From Alcanivorax sp. 24 (GTDB lineage: Bacteria; Pseudomonadota; Gammaproteobacteria; Pseudomonadales; Alcanivoracaceae), in NCBI RefSeq assembly GCF_004360225.1, contig NZ_SNUA01000001.1, positions 248,001-312,000 of the forward strand: 64,000 bases of DNA, read 5' to 3'. The position numbers were made by a program, and so were the translations under genes. The notes below the pieces were generated by a model that searched no databases, was not told the DNA's origin, and worked only from the letters and a program-made list of their open reading frames with translations. This document shows, one piece after another, positions 42,832 to 52,400 of the stretch; the stretch's first letter is position 1, and the number at the start of each line of letters is the position of its first letter.

Positions 42832-43563
42832 TCAGGCGGCGTCATGAAAAATCAGCCCCAGAGTATAGCGCTCACCCCGGCGAAGTTCGCTGACGCCGTG
42901 GCGCAGAGTGACCCGGTAATCCCCGTGCTGTCCGGCCACCGGTCTCTGGTTGACCGCGAACACCAGGGCGTCGCCCTGCCGAAGCGGTGGCACCATGGGC
43001 CGGGATTGGCGGCGCGGGCGCTGTTCGGTGAGCACGAACTCGCCGCCTTCGAACTGTTCCCCCGGCGCCGACAGCAGCACCGCCACCTGCAGTGGAAACC
43101 AGTTGTCGCCGTAGAGATCCTGATGCAGGCAGTTGTAATCACCGGGCCGGTAGCGTAGTAGCAGAGGCGTGGGGCGGCATTGGCCATGGTCATGGCATTG
43201 AGCCAGGTAAGCGCTGTGCTCCGCGGGAAAGCGCCGCTCCTTGCCCAGGCGGGCCTGCCAGCGATTGGCTATCGGCACTAGACGTGGATAGAGGTTCCGG
43301 CGCAAGGTGTCGACCAGCGTTGGCAGTGGATAGGCGAAGTACTGGTATTCGCCCCTGCCGAAGCCGTGCCGGGCCATCACCACCCGCGAGCGAAAACGAT
43401 CCGATTCCGTGTAGAGCGCGGTCAGCCCGGCGCACTCGCTGGCGTCGAGCAGGCCGGCAATGACAGCATGGCCATTCTCATCGAGGTGCTGCTCCAGGGC
43501 CGGCCAATCCACCCGCTGCAGGCGAGGCCATGGTGGGGTGGATGGTGTCATCGACGGCGTCAT
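42832..43563 (-). CDS. 2OG-Fe(II) oxygenase, AlkB/prolyl-hydroxylase-like
   Basis: A 243-residue double-stranded beta-helix dioxygenase. The iron ligands are His and Asp in LHQDLYGDNWFPLQVAVLLS and the distal His in TLRHGVSEL; RGERYTLGLIFHDA follows. The substrate is not identifiable. Its start overlaps the stop of the ada gene by four bases (ATGA), so it is translated with Ada. That coupling suggests a place in the alkylation-damage response, possibly as a nucleic-acid or protein demethylase. The sequence does not look like classical AlkB. GAGG precedes the ATG at 43563. Confidence 0.78.
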   Translation of the reverse strand: MTPSMTPSTPPWPRLQRVDWPALEQHLDENGHAVIAGLLDASECAGLTALYTESDRFRSRVVMARHGFGRGEYQYFAYPLPTLVDTLRRNLYPRLVPIANRWQARLGKERRFPAEHSAYLAQCHDHGQCRPTPLLLRYRPGDYNCLHQDLYGDNWFPLQVAVLLSAPGEQFEGGEFVLTEQRPRRQSRPMVPPLRQGDALVFAVNQRPVAGQHGDYRVTLRHGVSELRRGERYTLGLIFHDAA

Positions 43564-44648
43564 GAACGGGCCTCTTGTGCACGGGTCTCTCGCTCCAGCA
43601 GCGCGCGTTTGCGTTCCACCCCCCAACGGTAGCCGGACAATCCGCCGTCGCTGCGCACCACCCGGTGGCAGGGGATCATCACCGCCAGCGGATTGCTGGC
43701 GCAGGCGCCGGCCACCGCGCGTACCGCCTTCGGTGAGCCGATGCGTTTGGCCAGATCCGCGTAGCTCAGGGTTTCTCCGGCCGGCACCCGGCGCAACGCC
43801 TGCCACACTTTTTGCTGGAAGGCGGTGCCGCGAATATCCAGCGGCAGATCCAGCGTTTGTTCCGGGTGCTCCATCAAGGCCGCCACCCGGGCTACCAGAG
43901 ATTCGAACTGGTCGCCGCCGGGCCGCAGATCGGCCTTGGGAAAGCGATCCTGACATTCGCGCAGCAAGGCGTCGGCGTCGTCGCCGAGAGCGATGGCGCA
44001 AATGCCCTGGTCACTGCGTGCCACCAGCAGGACCCCGAGTGAGCACTGACCCACGGCCACCTCGATGCGTTCACCGCTGCCTCCATCGCGGAAACGGGCC
44101 GGTTCCATGCCCAGCAAGGCCCGAGCCTGGGCGTAGAAGCGGCCGCTGCTGTTGTAGCCGGCATCGAAGATGGCGTCGGTGATACGGCCATCCCGTTGCA
44201 GGCCCTCGCGCAACTGGCGTGCACGCAGGGCGCTGGCGTAGGCCTTGGGAGTGACCCCCAGGATCCGTTTGAACACCCGGTGAAAGTGATGGGGGCTGAG
44301 GTCGGCCCGTGCCGCCAGCTGATTCAGGGTCGGTGGTGTTTCCGCCTGTTCCATGTGCCGGCAGGCGTCGATAATCGCCGGCAGATGCGCCGGCGCCGTG
44401 CGGTCCGGGTGGCAGCGCGCGCAAGGGCGGAAGCCGGCTGCCTCGGCCTGCTCGCGGTGCTCGAAGAAACGCACGTTCTCCGGCCGCGCCCGCCGTGCCG
44501 CGCAGGACGGCAGGCAGTAGACCCCGGTGGTGATGACCGCGTAGTAGAAGTGGCCGTCGGCGTCGGCATCCCGTGCCACCAGGGCTTGCCAGCGCGGATC
44601 GGCGAGAGTGGCCTGGGCCTGTTGCTGTTTGCTTGCTGCTCTGTTCAT
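43560..44648 (-). CDS. ada: Ada: methyltransferase and transcription activator
   Basis: A 362-residue bifunctional protein. The N-terminal zinc domain has Cys45, Cys49, Cys76 and Cys79 (GVYCLPSCAARR, FRPCARC), of which Cys45 is expected to accept the methyl group from phosphotriesters. An AraC-type helix-turn-helix follows (about 95-185; LNQLAARADLSPHHFHRVFKRI). The C-terminal O6-methylguanine methyltransferase carries Cys327 in NPLAVMIPCHRVV and GYRWGVERKRALLE. It activates alkylation-repair genes and itself. The ATG at 44648 has AGGAGG upstream. A longer frame to 44795 has no domain support. It is coupled to the 2OG-Fe(II) oxygenase. Confidence 0.93.
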   Translation of the reverse strand: MNRAASKQQQAQATLADPRWQALVARDADADGHFYYAVITTGVYCLPSCAARRARPENVRFFEHREQAEAAGFRPCARCHPDRTAPAHLPAIIDACRHMEQAETPPTLNQLAARADLSPHHFHRVFKRILGVTPKAYASALRARQLREGLQRDGRITDAIFDAGYNSSGRFYAQARALLGMEPARFRDGGSGERIEVAVGQCSLGVLLVARSDQGICAIALGDDADALLRECQDRFPKADLRPGGDQFESLVARVAALMEHPEQTLDLPLDIRGTAFQQKVWQALRRVPAGETLSYADLAKRIGSPKAVRAVAGACASNPLAVMIPCHRVVRSDGGLSGYRWGVERKRALLERETRAQEARS

Positions 44649-44771
44649 GGTTGCCTCCTGGGAAACCGCATCGCCGGGTGTGCCGGCATGGACAGAGTCA
44701 GAGTAGGGTGGTGGGAGCGGCGTGACGCTCCGTTCCTTGCTTTCGAATTCGCCCATCCCGAGGCTGTCCCG

Positions 44772-44838
44772 TTCGCTGGCAAGCCAGCTTCCCACAGGGA
44801 GCTTCGAAGCCGTTGTGGGAAGCTGGCTTGCCAGCGAA
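44772..44838. repeat. REP-like inverted pair, locus 5
   Basis: Perfect 25-base inverted arms at 44772-44796 and 44814-44838 have the core GCTGGCAAGCCAGC and a 17-base spacer. It lies upstream of ada, between ada and the convergent-direction trpS 3' end. Confidence 0.92.
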
Positions 44839-44890
44839 TATGGGCCGCGCTATCGAGCCGATTATGGCAGACCAGCCGTTGCCTTGACCG

Positions 44891-45889
44891 CTACAGAATC
44901 GGCAGGCCGAAAGCCTTTTTCAGATCCTCCAGCACTACTCCGGTTTCTTCCCGTGCCGCCTGGGTACCGGCCTTGAGGATACGCATCAACTCGCCTTTGT
45001 CGGCGATGAACCGTTCGCGGCGTTCGCGGATCGGCGCCAGCAGCTCCTGCAGACATTGTTCCAGAACTTTCTTTACCTGTCCGTCGCCCAGGCCGCCGCG
45101 CTGATAGTGTTCCTTGAGGCCGGCCACCAGGGCTTCGTCCGGGTGGAAGGCGTCCAGATAGGTGAACACCACGTTGCCTTCCACCTTGCCCGGGTCCTCG
45201 ATGCGCAGATGGCCGGGGTCGGTGTACATCTTCTTCACCGCCTTGGAGATGTCCTTTTCGCTGGCGCCCAGCACCAGCGCGTTGCCCAGGGACTTGGACA
45301 TCTTCGCCTTGCCGTCAACGCCGGGCAAACGGGACGCCTTGCCGACCAGCGCGCGGCACTCCACCAGTAATTCCTGGCCGGCCACGTTGTTGACCTTGCG
45401 GACCACTTCGTTGGTCTGCTCGATCATCGGCAACTGGTCATCCCCCACCGGCACCAGAGTCGCGCGGAAGGCGGTGATGTCGGCGGCCTGGCTGATCGGG
45501 TAGGTGAGGAAGCCGGCTGGGATGGAGGCGCCGAACTCCTTGCTGGCGATCTCCGCTTTCACCGTCGGGTTGCGTTCCAGCCGTGATACCGTCACCAGGT
45601 TGGCGTAGAACTGGGTCAGCTCGGCCAGCGCCGGCAGGCCGGATTGCAGGCACAGGGTGGTGCGCTGTGGGTCGATGCCCACCGCCAGATAGTCAGCCAG
45701 CACATTGAGAATGTTCTCGGCGACCTTGGCCGGATTATGGCCGTTGTCGGTGAGGCCCTGCATATCGGCGATCAGAATGGTTTGCGGGTATTTGTCCTGC
45801 AGTTCCACCCGGGCGCGCAGAGAGCCCACGTAATGGCCAAGGTGCAGCTGGCCGGTAGGGCGGTCGCCGGTGAGAATCTTGTCGGTCAT
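44891..45889 (-). CDS. trpS: tryptophanyl-tRNA synthetase
   Basis: A 332-residue class I synthetase charging tRNA-Trp. The HIGH-type motif HLGHYVGSL lies at about 16-24 and the KMSKS motif in GKAKMSKSLGNAL at about 195. DRPTGQLHLGHY and PVGDDQLPMIEQTNEV are further conserved tracts. The length is normal for bacterial TrpRS. The gene follows a PaaI-type thioesterase gene by 21 bases and may share its transcript. No mischarging or truncation signs are seen. Confidence 0.95.
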   Translation of the reverse strand: MTDKILTGDRPTGQLHLGHYVGSLRARVELQDKYPQTILIADMQGLTDNGHNPAKVAENILNVLADYLAVGIDPQRTTLCLQSGLPALAELTQFYANLVTVSRLERNPTVKAEIASKEFGASIPAGFLTYPISQAADITAFRATLVPVGDDQLPMIEQTNEVVRKVNNVAGQELLVECRALVGKASRLPGVDGKAKMSKSLGNALVLGASEKDISKAVKKMYTDPGHLRIEDPGKVEGNVVFTYLDAFHPDEALVAGLKEHYQRGGLGDGQVKKVLEQCLQELLAPIRERRERFIADKGELMRILKAGTQAAREETGVVLEDLKKAFGLPIL

Positions 45890-45910
45890 CGGGGTTCCTT
45901 AATCTGTCGG

Positions 45911-46333
45911 TCAGGCGCTTTTACTCACCACCGCTTTGGTCACCGAGCCGGTGGCGATCAGCTTTTCGGTGCCGTCCGCGGCCTGGAAGAAGGCTTCGCC
46001 ACGCATCGATGCCAGAGTGCGGCCGAGCCGGTCCACACGCGTGCGGATCACGATCCGCCCTTCGCCTCTGGCGCCACGCAGCAGGCTGGTATGGGTCTCG
46101 ATGGACACCGCGTAACGGTCCTCCGGCAACACCGAGAGCAGGGCGAGAAAGCTGGCTACGTCGAAAAAGGCGTAGAGTATGCCGCCGTGCAGATCCCCGG
46201 TGGGGCCCAGAGTGAAGTCGTTCAGTTCCAGCGTGACCTCACTCTCGCCATCGGCGCCGCGCACCAGGGTCAGGCCACATGCGCGATGCAGGGGGCGGGC
46301 CAGGATAGTATCAATCAGAGTGTTTTTGTCCAT
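45911..46333 (-). CDS. PaaI-family hotdog thioesterase
   Basis: A 140-residue hotdog-fold protein. The family motif is seen in GDLHGGILYAFFDVASFLALLSVL, where the HGG and Asp region forms the active site of the PaaI-type thioesterases. VVIRTRVDRLGRTLASMRGEAFF follows the usual second strand pair. It probably hydrolyses acyl- or aryl-CoA thioesters. It lies immediately upstream of trpS on the same strand. The substrate is unknown. Confidence 0.8.
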   Translation of the reverse strand: MDKNTLIDTILARPLHRACGLTLVRGADGESEVTLELNDFTLGPTGDLHGGILYAFFDVASFLALLSVLPEDRYAVSIETHTSLLRGARGEGRIVIRTRVDRLGRTLASMRGEAFFQAADGTEKLIATGSVTKAVVSKSA

Positions 46334-46436
46334 GGTGACGGTGACCTCTCATCCAACATGGCGGCTCACTATGCCGTGCCGGAAGGAAACTGCAAGGGGG
46401 GAAGGCATCGCAGATACGTAACACACAGGCATGCAA

Positions 46437-46504
46437 TTCGCTGCCAAGGCAGCTTCCCACAGCGGAACGACAAAGCCGCTGTGGGAAGCTGCCTTGGCAG
46501 CGAA
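46437..46504. repeat. REP-like inverted pair, locus 6
   Basis: Perfect 29-base inverted arms at 46437-46465 and 46476-46504 have the core GCTGCCAAGGCAGC and a 10-base spacer. It lies between the divergent thioesterase and metal-efflux genes, upstream of the efflux promoter. Confidence 0.93.
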
Positions 46505-46529
46505 CCGTGATGCCCGAGGGCCAGGGAAC

Positions 46530-46559
46530 TTGTCATGGCACGCCGGTTCCAAGCATACT
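46530..46559 (+). promoter_or_regulatory. candidate promoter of the metal RND operon
   Basis: TTGTCA (46530-46535) and CATACT (46554-46559) are separated by 18 bases. They are followed 57 bases later by the start of the small Cys/His-rich protein gene. No clear operator dyad was found. Confidence 0.4.
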
Positions 46560-46615
46560 CAGGCGCGACCGCGCTTCACTCGTGAGTCGTGTTTCTTTGC
46601 CGGTATGGATCCGCC

Positions 46616-46933
46616 ATGGTACTTCGACGTTGTATGGCCTTGCTGCTGCTGTGCGTGACCAGCTTTCATGTGCTGGTGACGGACGTGGCCAGCCATGAGC
46701 GTGTCCCCGTGACGGACGGCTCTGAACGGGTCATGGCCCTGGACCAACCGGACCAGAATGCGGGTGTCGATCATCATGGTGGTGCCCAGCACTGCTGTCA
46801 GTGCCACGGTTTCATGGCTTCCCCCGCCGTCGAGCAGAGCGCCCGGGCGCCTTTGCCGGTACTGGTGGACAGCCGGGTACCGGCTTTGCCCGTGCCACTT
46901 CCCTCCTCGCCATACCGACCTCCCATCGTCTGA
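46616..46933 (+). CDS. small exported Cys/His-rich protein before czcC-like gene
   Basis: A 105-residue protein with a signal-like N-terminus (RRCMALLLLCVTSFHVLVTDVASH) and a central metal-binding-like motif DHHGGAQHCCQCHG. The C-terminus is proline-rich. Small periplasmic proteins with such motifs, for example CzcI, precede czcCBA operons in other bacteria and modulate the response. The match here is in position and layout only. The sequence resembles the protein at 27083-27418 in containing an HHGG motif and Cys pairs, hinting at a shared type. The outer-membrane factor gene follows 112 bases downstream. Confidence 0.6.
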   Translation: MVLRRCMALLLLCVTSFHVLVTDVASHERVPVTDGSERVMALDQPDQNAGVDHHGGAQHCCQCHGFMASPAVEQSARAPLPVLVDSRVPALPVPLPSSPYRPPIV

Positions 46934-47045
46934 TTTTCGATATCGCTTTTGTCCACGGGAAGCGCCGCCGGCGTTAAGCCGACGTTCTCCCGTGCCCATT
47001 GATCCGGGCCCGTGAACCGATTCCGGCGGGCTCTGATTCGGAGTC

Positions 47046-48305
47046 ATGACGATGCCTATTCTTTCCGCAAGAGCCACGGGCGTGGCTTGCCTGGCTGTAT
47101 TGCTGGCGGCGCCCGCCGCAGCGGACACCAGCACCTGGGCGCGTTGGGTCAGCCGCGAAATGGCGGACCTGCCGGCCAGCCGTGCCATCGAAGCGGGCCT
47201 GCAACGAGACCGGGCCGAAGCCCGTGCCCAGGCGCAACCTCTGTATAACCCTGAGTTGAATGTCGGCTATGAAAACAGTGCCGAAACCACCCGCACCGTC
47301 GGCCTTGGTCAAACCCTGGATTGGTCCGGCAAGGCGCGCAGCGGTGCCCGCCTCGGCGAGGCGCGGGCGCAACTGGCACAGATCCGTGCCGACAAGGCCC
47401 GGGCCCGGCTGTCGGTGGAGGTGCTCTCCGCCCTGGCCGCTTATGACGCCGCCCAGGCCCGTTTGCGTGGGGTACGCGAGCAGGAGCAGCGCCTTTCCGA
47501 CTTGCTGGCCCTGGTGCGCAAGCGCGAGCGCGCCGGCGACCTGGGGCAAGTGGACGCGCAACTCTCCTATCTGGCACTGAGCCGTACGCAACAGGCGCTG
47601 GCCGATGCGGAGAGCGACGCCACAGCCACCACTACCCGCCTGCGCGCGGTGCTCGACAAAGCGGCGCCGGACTATCCCTTGCCCGCCGCCGACCGCTGGG
47701 CGCCAAGTGGGACGCTGGTGATGGACGCGGTCCGGGCGGAGCAAAGCTACGACCTGCGGCTGGCCCGTCTCCAGGTGATGGTCGCGGAGCGCCAGGCGGA
47801 ACTGGCCCGCAAGCAACGCCGCACTGACCCCTCCTTCGGCGTCACCTTCGGCCGGGAAGGTGAGGACAATTTGTGGGGGTTGGATTTCAGTCTGCCGCTG
47901 CCGTTGTTCAACACCGGCAAGGCCGAGTATCAGGCGGCGCTGGCCGATGGTGACGCGCGGCGGGCACTGCTGGCCCAGCAACAACGGGCCATGAGCGCCG
48001 GGGTCGAGGGCGCTTTGAGCGACTACCAGCAACGCCGTGACCGCTGGCGGACCTGGCGCGATTTGTCCGGCAACCGTCTGGCGGATGCCGCGGATCTGCT
48101 GCACCGCACCTGGCAACTGGGGGAAATCACCACCCAGGACTATCTGCAGGGCCTGAATCAGCGCCAGGACGCCTTGCTGGCCGGCATCGCCCTGCGGGAG
48201 TCGATGCAAAAAGCGTGGCTGGAGTGGCTTTATCAAAGTGCGCAACTGGATAGCTGGATCGAGACATTGGCCGCCGGGAACAGGGGGCAGGGAGGACAAT
48301 CATGA
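47046..48305 (+). CDS. CzcC-like outer-membrane efflux protein
   Basis: A 419-residue TolC-type outer-membrane factor. The signal peptide runs to about AAPAAA. Two long helical hairpin regions flank the strands GYENSAETTRTVGLGQTLDWSGK and FGVTFGREGEDNLWGLDFSLPLPLFN (read in parts). YNPELNVGYEN is the conserved N-terminal beta strand. With the adaptor and RND pump downstream it forms a tripartite heavy-metal exporter. Its last four bases overlap the start of the adaptor gene (ATGA). Confidence 0.88.
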   Translation: MTMPILSARATGVACLAVLLAAPAAADTSTWARWVSREMADLPASRAIEAGLQRDRAEARAQAQPLYNPELNVGYENSAETTRTVGLGQTLDWSGKARSGARLGEARAQLAQIRADKARARLSVEVLSALAAYDAAQARLRGVREQEQRLSDLLALVRKRERAGDLGQVDAQLSYLALSRTQQALADAESDATATTTRLRAVLDKAAPDYPLPAADRWAPSGTLVMDAVRAEQSYDLRLARLQVMVAERQAELARKQRRTDPSFGVTFGREGEDNLWGLDFSLPLPLFNTGKAEYQAALADGDARRALLAQQQRAMSAGVEGALSDYQQRRDRWRTWRDLSGNRLADAADLLHRTWQLGEITTQDYLQGLNQRQDALLAGIALRESMQKAWLEWLYQSAQLDSWIETLAAGNRGQGGQS

Positions 48306-49468
48306 AAAATATGATCAGGAAAAAAAGAGCGGGACTGTGTCTGCTGTTGTTGGTTGCTCCGCTGGTCTGGGCGGATCAAGGTGAAGGCCATGATGATGGT
48401 GCCAGGGCCGGGCATGATCATGGCGCGGAAGCGTCCGTCGGCGGGGCGGAAGGGCATGATGGTGATCTGACGCTCACCGAGGCGCAGCGCCGCATGCTTG
48501 ATCTGCGCGTGCTCACCCTGCGGCCCAATGCGGATGCTGACCGGGTACTGCGCTTGCCGGCGGAGATCACCAGCAATCTTTACCGCACCTGGGAAGTCCC
48601 GGTGCGCGTGAACTCCCAGGTGCTTTCACGCAGCGCCACGTTGGGACAACACCTGAAGAAGGGGGATCCCGTCGCCACCTTGTTCAGTGCCGAGATGGCG
48701 ACCTTGCAGGCGGAGCTCGGGGTAGTGGCTGACGAATGGCGGCGGGTGCGTAGCCTCGGCCGGGCCACCGTGGGCAACCAGCGTTATCTGGATGTGCAGG
48801 GCCGTTATCAGGATCTGCGCGCGCGTGGGCGCGGCTACGGTCTCACCAGTGATGACCTCGCCGATATCGAAAAAGGAAAAGGCGAGGCCGGTGTCTATAC
48901 CTTGCGGGCGCCGGATACCGGTCTGGTGCTGACCGACGCGTTCCAGCAGGGCCAGTGGCTGGCCGCCGGCAGTCCGTTGATCACTCTGGTGGACGAAAGC
49001 GAGCTGTGGGCGGAAGCGGCGTTGCCGCCGCAACCGGGACTCCGAGTCGACACCGGCACGCCGGCACGGGTGCGGGTGGGGGAAACCCTGGTGAACGGCG
49101 AAGTGATTTTGTCCGGTCACCGTCTTGATCCGGTGACCCGCACCCTGCAAGTCCGTATTCGTGTTCCCAATGAGGATCATCTGCTCCATCCGGGCATGTT
49201 CGCGGAAGTGGAATTGCTGCTGCCGCTGCCGGACAACGCTTTGTTGATCCCCGAGGAGGCGCTGACCCGGGGCGGTGATGGTGACTGGCAAGTGTTCGTG
49301 GAGGAAGCGCCGGGAGTCTACGAAGCCCGTGAGGTCTCGCCGGGACAGTCCCTGGACGGTGCCCGAGTGATTCAGGGCGTGCCGGCGGGCACACGCGTGG
49401 TCACGCGGGGTGCCTTCTTTCTCGCCAGTGAGCAGGCGAAGTCGGGCTTTGACGTGCACGCCCACTAA
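48302..49468 (+). CDS. CzcB-like RND periplasmic adaptor
   Basis: A 388-residue membrane-fusion protein. The signal peptide (MIRKKRAGLCLLLLVAPLVWA) is followed by a His/Asp-rich stretch (EGHDDGARAGHDHGAE) likely to bind metal. The barrel-sandwich and helical parts run from about 75 (VRVNSQVLSRSATLGQHLKKGD) to 200, with the beta-barrel and C-terminal domains after. RAPDTGLVLTDAFQQGQWLAAG is the lipoyl-like half. It links the CzcC-like channel to the RND pump. The 5' end overlaps the outer-membrane gene and the pump starts 27 bases downstream. Confidence 0.88.
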   Translation: MKNMIRKKRAGLCLLLLVAPLVWADQGEGHDDGARAGHDHGAEASVGGAEGHDGDLTLTEAQRRMLDLRVLTLRPNADADRVLRLPAEITSNLYRTWEVPVRVNSQVLSRSATLGQHLKKGDPVATLFSAEMATLQAELGVVADEWRRVRSLGRATVGNQRYLDVQGRYQDLRARGRGYGLTSDDLADIEKGKGEAGVYTLRAPDTGLVLTDAFQQGQWLAAGSPLITLVDESELWAEAALPPQPGLRVDTGTPARVRVGETLVNGEVILSGHRLDPVTRTLQVRIRVPNEDHLLHPGMFAEVELLLPLPDNALLIPEEALTRGGDGDWQVFVEEAPGVYEAREVSPGQSLDGARVIQGVPAGTRVVTRGAFFLASEQAKSGFDVHAH

Positions 49469-49495
49469 CGGCCGCCTGGATCCAGCAAGGAGAAC

Positions 49496-52400
49496 ATGAT
49501 GTTGAATCGCTGTATCGACTGGGCGGTGAACAACCGTCTGGTGGTGCTGCTTCTGCTGATGATCACCGTGGGGGTGATCGCCTGGCAGATGCCACGCCTG
49601 AAACTGGATGCCTTCCCCGACGTCACCAATGTGCAAGTGCAGGTGAACACCGAAGCCCCCGGGCTGGCGGCGGAGGAAGTGGAGCAATTGATCACCTATC
49701 CCATTGAAGCGGTGATGTATGCATTGCCGCAAGTCGCTGAAGTGCGTTCGATCTCGAAAACCGGCCTGTCGATCGTCACCGTGGTGTTCGAGGAAGGCAC
49801 CGATATTTACTTCGCCCGGCAACTGGTGTTCGAGCGATTGCAGGCGGCGCGGGAAGATATTCCCGACGGTGTCGGAACACCAGAGATGGGGCCGAACACC
49901 TCGGGGCTGGGGCAGGTGTATCAGTACCTGCTGACCGCCGAGCCCGGCTCGGGCATCGACGCCATGCAGTTGCGCAGCCTCAATGATTGGGTGGTGAAGT
50001 TGCTGCTGATGCCGGTGGGCGGTGTCACCGACGTGCTCAGCTACGGCGGTGAAGTACGGCAGTATCAGGTTAACGTCAATCCGATCCGGCTGCTGGCCTA
50101 CGACCTGACGCTGCAACAGGTGATGGACGCCATCGCCGCCAATAATCGCAACGCCGGCGGCTGGTACCTGGATCGTGGTGCCGAGCAGTTGGTGATTCGC
50201 GGCATGGGCTGGGTCGGTAGTGGCGGGAAGGGGCTTGGTGACATTGCCGCCATTCCGCTCAAGGAAGTCAACGGCACCCAGGTGCGGGTGCGGGACGTGG
50301 CGCGGGTGGAATTCGGCGGTGAAATCCGCCAGGGGGCACTGACCATGACCCGCCGCGATGCCGGGGGAAATCCGGAATTTCTCGGTGAAGTGGTGGCGGG
50401 TATCGTACTTAAACGCATGGGTGCCAACACCAAGGCCACCATTGATGGTATCGAGGCGCGGGCGGAACGCATTCAGCAAGCGTTACCGGATGGGGTGCGT
50501 TTCGAGGTGTTCTACGACCAGGCCGATCTGGTGGAAAAAGCGGTGAGCACGGTGGTCAGCGCGTTGCTGCTGGCGTTCCTGTTCATCGTCCTCGTTCTGG
50601 CCCTGTTCTTGATGAATCTGCGTGCCACCGTGCTGGTGCTGCTGTCGATTCCCTTGTCCATCGGCCTCGCGCTGCTGGTGATGGCGAGCCTGGGTATGTC
50701 CGCCAATCTGATGTCTCTGGGCGGCCTGGCGGTGGCCATCGGCATGCTGGTGGATGGCTCGGTGGTGATGGTGGAAAACATCTTCAAACACTTGAGCCGC
50801 CGGCAAGGCACCGACGATGCCGCTGGCGGTATCACGTTGCGGGTCAAGGATGCGGCTCAGGAAGTGGCGCGGCCGGTGTTCTTCGCCGCCAGTATCATTC
50901 TGGTGGTGTTCATGCCGTTGTTCACCTTCGAGGGGGTGGAAGCGAAGATGTTCGTGCCCATGGCGATCAGCATCATGTTGGCGATGGCCGCCGCCGTGCT
51001 GGTGGCCTTGATCGTGGTGCCGTCGCTGGCGTCCTTTCTGTTTCGCCGTGGCGTGGAGGAAAAGCCCAACAAACTGGTCGGTTGGCTGGAAGCACGCTAT
51101 CGCGCCCTGCTCGGGCGGGCCATGGCGGCTCGCAAGGTGGTGATCGGTGCCGCCGCCGGTTTGCTGGTGCTGGCGCTGGCCACGGTGCCGCTCATCGGTA
51201 CCGAGTTCGTGCCGGTATTGGAGGAAGGCACGTTGGCGTTACGGGTTACGCTGGCGCCGTCATCCAGCCTGGATACGGCGCTGGAGGTGGGGGAGAAACT
51301 GGAACGGGAAATCATGACCTTTCCGGAGGTGACCTACGCGCTGAGCCGGGTGGGGCGGGCCGAGATCGGCGGCGATCCGGAACCGGTCAGCAATGTGGAG
51401 ATCTATATCGGCCTGAAGCCGGTGGACGAATGGACCAGCGCACGCAACCGGCTGGAGTTGCAGGAAAAAATTCAGGAAAAACTCGATCAGCATCCCGGCC
51501 TGTTGTTCAACTTCTCGCAGCCTATCGCCATGCGAGTGGATGAGCTGCTTTCGGGCGTTAAAGCACAACTGGCGATAAAGCTGTTCGGGCCGGATCTGAA
51601 CCTGTTGCGGGAAAAGGGTGAAGCCATCACGCAGGCCGTGCGGGAAGTGCGCGGCGCGACCGATGTGCAACTTGAGCAAATCGCCGGTGAGGCGCAACTG
51701 GTGGTGGAACCGGACCGGAATGCGTTGAGCCGCTATGGTCTCAGTGTCGACCAGGTGATGAGTCTGGTCAGCAATGGCCTGGGCGGCGGCAGCGCCGGCC
51801 AGGTGATCAAAGGCAACGAGCGTTATGACATTTATGTACGCTTCGAGCAGGCCGCCCGCCGTGATGCCGAGGCCATTGGTAATCTGCGTCTGCGGGCCGC
51901 TGATGGGGCCTGGGTGCGGCTCGCCGATGTGGCCCGGGTGGCGTTGGTGTCCGGTCCGCCTCAGATCAGTCGCGACGATGTGCAGCGGCGAGTGGTGATC
52001 CAGGCGAATGTGGCTGGTCGCGACATGGGGTCGGTGGTGGCGGATATACAGCGGGCTATCGATACCGAGGTGGATCTGCCATCCGGTTACAGCGTTGATA
52101 TCGGCGGTCAGTACGAGAACCAGCAACGGGCGCAGCAACGTCTATCCATGGTGGTTCCCGTGGCGGTGGGTCTGATCGCCTTGTTGCTGTACTTCGCCTT
52201 CGGATCGGTTGCTCAGGCCTTGCTGATCCTGGTCAACGTACCGTTGGCGCTGATTGGCGGCATTCTCTCTCTGGCGATCAGCGGTCAGTACCTGTCGGTA
52301 CCCAGCTCGGTGGGCTTCATCACTCTGTTTGGCGTGGCGGTGCTTAATGGCGTGGTGATGGTGGAGGCGATCAACGGGCGCCTGCGCGACGGAGCAAGCG

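Noticed and set aside
45911-46333. trpS regulated by a tryptophan leader or T-box
   Set aside because: The thioesterase gene occupies the upstream region with only 21 bases between stop and start, and no leader peptide with Trp codons or T-box stem is visible.
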